From JASGJS01 sp047601185 (lineage in GTDB: Bacteria > Pseudomonadota > Gammaproteobacteria > JAURND01), in assembly GCA_047601185.1 (NCBI GenBank), contig JASGJS010000001.1, forward strand, positions 1,240,001 to 1,304,000: DNA of 64,000 nt, written 5' to 3'. The notes under the pieces were generated by a model. The model was not told the origin of the DNA, did not search any database, and was given only the letters and a program-made list of their open reading frames with translations. Positions 32,193 to 38,344 of the stretch are shown in pieces. The number at the start of each line of letters is the position of its first letter. Position 1 is the stretch's first letter. Made by a program: the position numbers and the translations under genes.

Positions 32193-33050
32193 TTAAATGG
32201 TCGTTATTTTAGCATCGTGTTTGCACTTCATATCTGGATCTGCCTCTTCTATTTTTCGGCGATTAAATCTTATCGCAACTGGCCTTAAAAGGTGAGGGGA
32301 CTTGGGTTCAATAAAAAGTTTATAGGTAGCATCCATTGCCTCATTCCTGCCACTTGGATAAACCTCAAAATGAGACCCTAATGTTGTCCACAAATCTTTC
32401 ATTACGCCGCATTCCTCTACTAAATAAGTGATGCAAAGTTTTTCAGCATGCGCCCGATCATAAGTGTGTTGAAGTTTATTTTTCTCATACCGTTGCAAGA
32501 ATGTGTTGACGCATGCATTAATTCCCTGGTGAAATTCTGAATTCACCGCATAAGCTTCACGCATCTCCCGTACAGCTGCTCTCCATTCAGGCGTACCTAG
32601 CCAGTCTTTCCAGCGTTTAATACGATAAGGTATCGTAAGATTGGCTTTAAAAATAGGTCCATTACGCTCTAAATACTCATCGCCAGCTTTGATAGCCTCT
32701 GCAAGCAGCATTTCCTTCGATTTGTGCGGAGCTGCAATGGCATTGGTATATGATTGGATGCTATCATCTAACATAATAATGCAATCTTTAAAAGAACGAT
32801 TCACTAATTGCACAACGCCTTCGATTCGCTCTCCTTCATGCACGGGTTGTCCTACACTAATGGTTATTTGAGCTGTAGATGCTGGAAATTGTTTACGGTA
32901 TTCAACAGGACAATTAAAAGTGGTTTTTAATCGAGTGGATTCTTTATTTTGGCTAAAAAAACGTATATTTTGTTGTATACTCTTGAAAATATGAGTAGTC
33001 GGTTGCCATCGTGCAAGATGCGATGTGCTGAGGGTAAAAAATTCCTTCAT
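32193..33050 (-). CDS. Probable tRNA-dependent cyclodipeptide synthase, XYP subfamily
   Basis: 285 residues. The pattern fits cyclodipeptide synthases (CDPS), which use two aminoacyl-tRNAs to make diketopiperazines. Candidate catalytic Ser65 (ITISVGQPVHEGER) corresponds to AlbC Ser37; YLVEE gives Y209 and E213 (AlbC Y178 and E182), and EVYPSGRN gives Y231-P232 (AlbC Y202; Tyr-Pro marks the XYP subfamily). Spacings agree: 144 versus 141 residues from Ser to Tyr, and 22 versus 24 to the second Tyr. Additional family-like text: LDDSIQSYT, GDEYLERN, IPYRIKRWKDWL. CDPS are known in Rickettsiella and Legionella relatives. ggag lies 5 bp before the ATG. No tailoring enzyme (oxidase, P450, methyltransferase) is adjacent. 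The call rests on motif reading, not on a search. Confidence 0.72.
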   Translation of the reverse strand: MKEFFTLSTSHLARWQPTTHIFKSIQQNIRFFSQNKESTRLKTTFNCPVEYRKQFPASTAQITISVGQPVHEGERIEGVVQLVNRSFKDCIIMLDDSIQSYTNAIAAPHKSKEMLLAEAIKAGDEYLERNGPIFKANLTIPYRIKRWKDWLGTPEWRAAVREMREAYAVNSEFHQGINACVNTFLQRYEKNKLQHTYDRAHAEKLCITYLVEECGVMKDLWTTLGSHFEVYPSGRNEAMDATYKLFIEPKSPHLLRPVAIRFNRRKIEEADPDMKCKHDAKITTI

Positions 33051-33189
33051 TCATACTCCGCTTTAAATTATTGCTGTATCGGTCAATAGCTTCAGTTTTT
33101 TTGTTACTAATTTGTAAATTTAATACGCTACTCAAAAAATTAAGCAGTAGGGTATAGCACGCCGTCGCCCCAGAAATTCCTTAATTCAT

Positions 33190-33707
33190 TACAAATTTAT
33201 TGGCTTATCCTATCATAAATTTGGCATTATTCGCAAGAGACTATTGAATAAAGGATTCCAAATGCGTGTAGCCAGGAAAGAAACCAAATAAAAAAAGGTG
33301 TTGACATGAGCGCCAATTGTTAATGATTCTCATTAACAATTACTTAGGAAGAATGAGGGCATTTCTCAACCACACAAGCGCAAATAGCATAGTTAGAATT
33401 CCTGGGATCAGGTATACAGGGGACAGATGTACAAAGCGCATATTCTTGGTTGCAAACGATGGGTATTGTTTGCATAGCTGCATTAGGATGTTAAGTTGAC
33501 TAAAAAAGTCAGTATTACCCATGAAATAAAGTGGTAAGACTTCATTTAACTCTCCCTGTGAATGCGAGCGAACGGATTCTAGCACACTTTCTCCTCCGGT
33601 TGAGGCAGAAACTGTGTCTAAATCGAATAAATCGGCAACTGCTTCAACAACTAAAAAATAATTTTATGAGCAACTCACACCCGACAAATTTGATAAATAC
33701 ACTTTAA
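33190..33707. pseudogene. Mosaic of duplicated gene fragments
   Basis: No intact gene. Four pieces in sequence: 33205-33235 resembles 35165-35205 (tttggcattattcgcaagag). 33301-33340 copies the Fur-box promoter of the 27681 gene. 33362-33590 is about 90% identical to 29887-30112, i.e. the 5' half of the Cys-rich secreted gene, with a one-base insertion that breaks the signal peptide frame. 33593-33661 is a near-identical copy (one mismatch in 69 bp) of the last 23 codons of the U-box/Sel1 gene at 38345, on the plus strand. 33661-33700 matches the 3' end of the secreted-protein gene at 35216. The short ORF at 33340-33585 here is an accident. Confidence 0.85.
33316..33340. promoter_or_regulatory. 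Orphan Fur-box-like palindrome
   Basis: Perfect 11-bp arms attgttaatga and tcattaacaat around ttc, preceded by TTGACA at 33301-33306. It matches the Fur-box promoter at 27617-27658, but now faces only antisense gene fragments. Confidence 0.6.
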
Positions 33708-34088
33708 TCAGTTTAAAACAGGTCGTGCTGTGGGCATGCCCGTAACACCAGCATAAAAGACGATGATTTCCACAGCTTGATTATGAGTTATCCCCCGATG
33801 TGCTGTATTGACCATTTCCGCTAATACATCTCCTGGGTGCAAAGTTTTACGTAGCCCATTTTTATCTTCCACCTCCAGAGTGCCTGAAACGATATAAGCT
33901 GCATTAGGCATAGGGTGAGTATGCCAGGGTAAAATAGTATGGGGAGGAATTTTAATTTTTAGTACAGTAATTTCTGGTTGTCCGCTGGGATAGACTGAGT
34001 ATTTGACGCCATCCCATGAATGATCAGTTTGTGAACACAGTTGAGAGACTGCTTTCTGGGTTAACGGTATTACTTGAATAGGCCACAT
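33708..34088 (-). CDS. Cupin-domain protein, possibly frameshifted at its signal peptide
   Basis: 126 residues. Cupin motif 1 is LPWHTHPMPNAAYIVSGTLEVE and motif 2 is GDVLAEMVNTAHRG, giving metal-ligand candidates in HTH and H of NTAH. In another frame immediately upstream, an ATG at 34140 opens MFPFKKILLALLISFYLNVAYS, a convincing signal peptide that ends exactly where this ORF begins. One base change near 34085 would fuse them to an exported cupin of about 145 residues. Either the gene is frameshifted, there is a sequencing error, or the cytosolic start at 34088 (right after a TGA) is used. Substrate unknown. Confidence 0.75.
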   Translation of the reverse strand: MWPIQVIPLTQKAVSQLCSQTDHSWDGVKYSVYPSGQPEITVLKIKIPPHTILPWHTHPMPNAAYIVSGTLEVEDKNGLRKTLHPGDVLAEMVNTAHRGITHNQAVEIIVFYAGVTGMPTARPVLN

Positions 34089-34248
34089 TCAGATAAAAAC
34101 TGATGAGTAGGGCTAATAGGATTTTTTTAAATGGAAACATATTAATTCTCTCGCTCTATACTTTCAATGTTATATATGAAATAATATCATAAATATCTGC
34201 TGTATTATAGAGCTTAACGTTAATGAAATAAACTTAGAAAATAAACCT

Positions 34249-35051
34249 ATGGCCACTGACAAGAAAGTTAAGACATCGATAAGTCTGGAAAAACCTATTG
34301 CGCTTGAAGGCCTTCCGATTCCTGAAGCATTTTGTTGTCCTATAACGACGCTCATTATGAAAGATCCCGTCATAACAGATGATGGGCAAACTTACGAGCG
34401 CCAAGCCATTGAGCGATGGTTTAGAAAAAAAGAAGCAGCCCCTCAACTGGGTCGCCACTTAAAAATACAAAATTAAGGCCCAATTTTGCATTAAAATCAG
34501 CAATAGAAGATTTTAAAAAGAAACAAAATGAAATGGTAAATTCATTGGAAGACGCAATACAAAATAATCGACTTGAATTGGCAGAATACTTAAGCAAACA
34601 ATTAGGTGTAAAAACTACTGTTATCAATAAAATGCTAAATGCAGAACTCAGAAGGTCAGCTTTCTTTCAAAAGAAAAAATCACAAGAACAGGAGAAAAAA
34701 GTGAGTTCGTCATCAAAAGCTTTTTTAATTACTGGAGGAACTCAAGAATCTCGTAATGAGAAGTATAAGGAATTATTCAATGTAGATCCACTTTCGATGT
34801 GCAGCACTTATGAAAAAGAGGATGAGCTTGCAGTATTTTTTTCTAGTAAACATGAAGACTTTGAAGGCATGACATTTGAAAAAACCAAGAAGTTAGCAGG
34901 TAGTAGCGTGCTGAGCTCTAATTTTTTAACTATACACAGCAGAGGGCCGAAATCTGGTATCATTAATTTACCCTTTCCTGAGAACCAATCAGAAAAAAGC
35001 AGCTCATTGCTATATGAAAGTGAGCTTCGTTTAATAGGGCAGTTATCATAA
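34249..35051 (+). pseudogene. U-box protein gene with a one-base frameshift
   Basis: Frame 1 (34249-34476) encodes PEAFCCPITTLIMKDPVITDDGQTYERQAIERW, a good U-box start, but stops after GRHLKIQN. From about 34465 the next frame continues KLRPNFALKSAIEDF, exactly the missing U-box end, then runs to 35051. Adding one A to the five-A run at 34461-34465 gives LKNTKLRPNFALKSAIEDF, so a single deletion explains the break. The restored product is about 267 residues: one U-box (about 20-85) and a polar tail. U-box proteins act as E3 ubiquitin ligases in host cells, as in Legionella LubX. Decay, sequencing error or transcript slippage are all possible. Confidence 0.82.
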
Positions 35052-35215
35052 AATTAATTTCAGGAGTGGCGGAAGAAATTTTCCAGCAGGTTAAAGTTTA
35101 TAGCTATTTACACACTTAGGCTGACACTCTCAAATTTTGCCATAACTCATCCGCCCACTGTTAGCTTGTCCCACCATAATTTTGGCATTATTTGCAAGAG
35201 TCTTTAAAACATATT

Positions 35216-35620
35216 TTATGAGCAACCCACACCCGACAAATTTGACAAATAGACCTGTCCGCCTTGAGCTCTTGCTGATACAGTAGCAGGGCAGGACATA
35301 GGTATTCCATCATTATTAGTGGTGACGGTCATAACTTGGTCAGCTGCAGAAAATTCCAATTTATCGACTAAATTATGGGGACACAAGTTAGAACCTGACA
35401 TTGTTCCATAATTTCCTTGCAGAAAGGAGGAATTAGGATACCCGGTGTAATACAATTCACCTGCAACTTCTCCACAAACCTGTCCGCCTGAAAAAGCCGT
35501 TATTTTGGCTGGTATTCTGATATTAACACTGGTGGAATAAAAATAGTAAGTGCCTGTGCCATTACCGGCAAAAGCTGTAGCGTTAAAAAATATTACCGCC
35601 AACATCAAAAATTTCTTCAT
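35216..35620 (-). CDS. Small secreted protein, unknown function
   Basis: 134 residues with a clear signal peptide (MKKFLMLAVIFFNATAFA, cleavage after AFA). The mature part is rich in Gly, Ser, Tyr and beta-type residues, with Cys at VCGE, LCPH, SCPA and the C-terminal VGCS, likely two disulfides. No family recognised. A 3' fragment of a close paralogue lies at 33661-33700. It sits among effector-like genes and remnants. Confidence 0.72.
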   Translation of the reverse strand: MKKFLMLAVIFFNATAFAGNGTGTYYFYSTSVNIRIPAKITAFSGGQVCGEVAGELYYTGYPNSSFLQGNYGTMSGSNLCPHNLVDKLEFSAADQVMTVTTNNDGIPMSCPATVSARAQGGQVYLSNLSGVGCS

Positions 35621-35719
35621 CTAGGTATCCCCCGGGCTTTGGCTGCAGACTTTCAATACTATTATATAAAATTATACCATAAAATTATTATTTTTACCAA
35701 AAAAATTAGAAATGATAAA

Positions 35720-35826
35720 AATCCATCCACAGAAACTGTGGATAACTATGTTTATAAGTTGATGTAGAGATGAGCCAAGGCCAGTTAGTGCCTTGATGGA
35801 GGGGTGCTGTATAAATTTTGACCATC
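35720..35826. repeat. 107-bp repeat, copy 1 (copy 2 at 40893-40999)
   Basis: Starts aatccatccacaga and ends ttttgaccatc. It matches 40893-40999 over 107 bp with two differences and no gap, same orientation. Copy 2 begins two bases after the stop codon of the U-box/Sel1 gene, so copy 1 is probably a displaced 3' flank of such a gene. Confidence 0.85.
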
Positions 35827-35882
35827 CGCATGAGGTGCACTCTTAAAGATAAAAAACCCCGCAAAGCTTAATAGTATTTTTC

Positions 35883-36196
35883 TTATTGCTTTCTCTGTAA
35901 ATATTGAATTGATTCGTTGAGAGCGATAACGATTTCTGTCACATCTCGATCAAATAATAAACTATCATTTTCAAAAGAGGTTTGAAACGTTGTTCTAGGC
36001 TATTGATATTGCTCAAGTTACATTGGAGTCTATCGATTTGAGTGGTGGTAAATGCTTTTGGATATTGCCGCGCTAGAAACGCCACGTCATTCGGAGTATC
36101 TGAAACTGAGCGGGCAATCTCCTTCATGAGGCTGATGTGCAATTTCTCTTGAGAGGTTAAATCTGTTGAAGAAGCCATTTTTTTAATATTTGCCAT
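35883..36196 (-). pseudogene. Small gene, probably frameshifted, paired with the gene at 36157
   Basis: The open frame runs 36196 to 35939 (85 residues, MANIKKMASSTDLTSQEKLH), ending in KPLLKMIVYYLIEM. One extra base near 35978 would instead give a smooth continuation TSFENDSLLFDRDVTEIV...NESIQYLQ to a stop at 35883, about 104 residues in all. The start overlaps the upstream gene by 40 bp; MASSTDLTS at 36178 is an alternative start. No family recognised. The overlapping two-gene layout is like a toxin-antitoxin pair, but no toxin motif is seen. Confidence 0.5.
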
Positions 36197-36618
36197 TCAT
36201 CACTAGATACATAAGGTTTTAAGGAACGAATTAGTTTCGTTAACAGGGTTTTTTGTTTGGGGTTATCGGTCCAGCTATCTAAGTCTAAATGATAAGGATA
36301 ATTCTTTTGCTTTACACTTTTATAAAGCATATCAATAATGGCACGGTAGTGATTTGCTGCATAAACTTTTTCGTTGAGAGGGATTTCAATACCGCATTGA
36401 CGCAAAATGTCGGAGCACTCGTAAATACCAAAATCTGCTAAAATTGGATTAGTGTTCCAGGTTTCACCCTCTCCCGCTAAAAAAATCTTGGGTTTGAGAT
36501 TTCGTCTTCCTATAAAGGCTTCCTGAAAATGCCAGTCGCCGTAAGACCCTTCTAGTTCAGGGATATTAAGGGCTGTCATTCCTGTAATGTAATGTTTAGG
36601 GGTGGTATGGGGTAGCAT
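36157..36618 (-). CDS. Hypothetical protein, first gene of an overlapping pair
   Basis: 153 residues, not recognised. Begins MLPHTTPKHYITGMTALNI, followed by GDWHFQEAF and a helical C-terminal half (KTLLTKLIRSLKPYVSSDEWQILKKWLLQQI). No signal peptide or membrane segment. It overlaps the small gene at 35883-36196, suggesting a two-gene operon. The regular, charged composition suggests a real protein. Confidence 0.65.
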   Translation of the reverse strand: MLPHTTPKHYITGMTALNIPELEGSYGDWHFQEAFIGRRNLKPKIFLAGEGETWNTNPILADFGIYECSDILRQCGIEIPLNEKVYAANHYRAIIDMLYKSVKQKNYPYHLDLDSWTDNPKQKTLLTKLIRSLKPYVSSDEWQILKKWLLQQI

Positions 36619-36729
36619 AAACTATAATAATAGTGAATTTATCAGAAATTATAGTCTATGACAGCTTTTTGAGCAATCTCTATTAAGTGACAATTAACTT
36701 TGTCGGTAACTGAAGTGGTTACACTAATA

Positions 36730-36880
36730 ACGACGCGTTGGGCGGTACATAATCGACTAAGTAGATGGGTGCAATACCGGTTAGATCAAGAGTGGTCGAA
36801 GACGGAAAAGTGATTACCGTGGCAGGTGTATCTGCAGAAGTTGATATGGCCCCAAACCTTGGGCTGGCTAAACGAGTCCA
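36730..36880 (+). pseudogene. Remnant of a DJ-1/PfpI-family gene
   Basis: The plus strand from 36768 reads GAIPVRSRVVEDGKVITVAGVSAEVDMA, the conserved C-terminal segment of DJ-1/PfpI (isonitrile hydratase-like) proteins (normally G.V..AGVSAGIDMAL). Just upstream the frame has stops, and no complete gene remains. The adjacent DNA from 36619 to 36730 shows nothing recognisable. Confidence 0.6.
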
Positions 36881-37003
36881 TCGAACAGCCTCTTTAATAT
36901 CTTGCCCATACCAGTACTTCGTCTATAACAGACTTCTAGTCTAGATTGCGCCAGAGCAGAACCTTGACTTGCGGCTAAGCGCAACAGTCGAATGGCTTCC
37001 AGG
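36875..37003 (-). pseudogene. Remnant of a Sel1-repeat gene
   Basis: The minus strand reads EAIRLLRLAASQGSALAQSRLEVCYRR in one frame and, after a one-base shift, WYGQDIKEAVRWT in another, together one and a half Sel1 repeats. No start or stop belongs to it. It adjoins the DJ-1/PfpI remnant, in opposite orientation. Confidence 0.6.
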
Positions 37004-37005
37004 AA

Positions 37006-38061
37006 TTACGGTCTCACTCGCTTGGAAAATAATTTTTCAGCATTGCCAGAATAGATTTTCTGTAAGGTTTTATCAGGTAAATGACATTCTCGAATAAAAT
37101 TCATGCTTTGATTAAGATCTTCATAGGGATAATCAGAGGCCAACATTACATGATCATCTCCCATTATGTTCAATACAAATTCAAGTGCGGTTTTAGAAAA
37201 GCGACCACTGGTTGTCATGTAAACATTTTCAAGAATTACCTCAGAGGGCATTTTTTTAATGGCTGGCCTTTCTTTGATAAAGCCGATAAGTTTTGAAATA
37301 TGAGGGTTAATATAAGGCCAGTCTATTCTATCTGGCACTAGAAATGGCAAGGTTTCGCCGAGATGACCTAAAATAATTGTGAGATTTGGAAACTGATCGA
37401 ATACGCCTGCATAAATCATGCGCATTAGACATAATGACGCATCAAACTGAAATCCAAGGGGTGGGCCGGCTAAGGCAAAGCCATATTTACCATATTCTTT
37501 CATCAATGGTGTGGTTGGGTGAAGATAAATGGGTATCTTAAGTGCTTCAGCTGCTTCAAGTAATGGCCAGTATTGTTTATCGTCCAAATATTTATTTTCA
37601 CCAAAGTTGGAATGGGCTAACCAACCCACAAACCCCAGCTTTGTAATAGCTCGTTCAAGTTCTTTTATCGACAGTTGAACATCATAAGGTGAGATTGCAG
37701 CGAAGCCCATAAAACGTGTTGGATGATTTTGGATCGCATTAAAAAGTAGATCATTAATTTCAGCAGCCATCGTTGTTGCGGCAATATGATCTGGATCTAA
37801 TTCATCAATGCCTGGCGAAGAAAAGCTGAGCACTTGAATATCCAACCCGGCTTCATCCATATGTGCAATGCGTTTGGTGCCAAGGTCACAGAGCGTATCG
37901 ATAAATGCTTGATTTTGAAACAAAGCTATTTGGTCAGTAAAACGTAAATTAAATGCACCTGCTTCTTTCTCCTTGGCAAGAATTGGGAATTGATTTCTTT
38001 TTTGGAGATAATCAAAAGCGGCAGTCGTATAAAAGTGTGTTTCCAGATCAATAGTGCTCAT
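37006..38061 (-). CDS. Amidohydrolase-2 family protein (ACMSD/resorcylate-decarboxylase-like)
   Basis: 351 residues from the ATG at 38061 (MSTIDLETHFYT), which has agagagat upstream; an ATG at 38079 adds six residues. TIM-barrel metal-site pattern of the family: E-x-H near the start (LETHF), IYLHP, GHLGETLPFL, and the late Asp in LASDYPYE. Relatives include 2-amino-3-carboxymuconate semialdehyde decarboxylase and dihydroxybenzoate decarboxylases. The substrate cannot be told. It is flanked by gene remnants, so it may be a recent arrival. Confidence 0.85.
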   Translation of the reverse strand: MSTIDLETHFYTTAAFDYLQKRNQFPILAKEKEAGAFNLRFTDQIALFQNQAFIDTLCDLGTKRIAHMDEAGLDIQVLSFSSPGIDELDPDHIAATTMAAEINDLLFNAIQNHPTRFMGFAAISPYDVQLSIKELERAITKLGFVGWLAHSNFGENKYLDDKQYWPLLEAAEALKIPIYLHPTTPLMKEYGKYGFALAGPPLGFQFDASLCLMRMIYAGVFDQFPNLTIILGHLGETLPFLVPDRIDWPYINPHISKLIGFIKERPAIKKMPSEVILENVYMTTSGRFSKTALEFVLNIMGDDHVMLASDYPYEDLNQSMNFIRECHLPDKTLQKIYSGNAEKLFSKRVRP

Positions 38062-38092
38062 GCGTATCTCTCTATTCATGTATTTGAATTTA

Positions 38093-38190
38093 TGGGATTG
38101 TGCAAGGTGAATCTACGCAATCAGTCCAAGCATTCCTTTACTGCAGGTCATGACAAAGTGGTAAAGGTTCATTTTATTATTTCTCCCTGA
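38093..38190 (-). pseudogene. Internally deleted copy of the Cys-rich secreted gene
   Basis: 38098-38150 matches 29719-29770 (gtgcaaggtgaatctacgca), and 38152-38190 then jumps to the sequence at 30049-30083 (aaagtggtaaggcttcattt region), so about 280 bp are missing. It is not translatable. The remaining gap up to 38344 shows only AT-rich DNA. Confidence 0.75.
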
Positions 38191-38344
38191 AAGTATTCAT
38201 AAGATTATATCAGTATTTAATCCATGGACAATAAAAATGACCTCAGATTTTGGTTGCTTTTAATGATCAAAATAGGTATTATATGGAAATTTTACATCTA
38301 GAATTAATATAGAATAACAGTTTAAAGGCCCCCGGAGATTAGAC

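Noticed and set aside
32953..33135. 60-codon minus-strand ORF at the 5' end of the cyclodipeptide synthase gene
   Set aside because: It overlaps the well-supported synthase start in another frame and has no features of its own.
33340..33585. 81-codon minus-strand ORF
   Set aside because: It lies in the fragment copy of the Cys-rich gene but in the wrong frame; nothing resembles the parent protein.
33661..33700. Reading this as the true 3' end of a live secreted gene
   Set aside because: No matching 5' part is attached; the adjoining DNA is the U-box gene tail in the other direction.
35883..36618. Calling the overlapping pair a toxin-antitoxin system
   Set aside because: Only gene layout suggests it; neither protein shows a toxin or DNA-binding motif.
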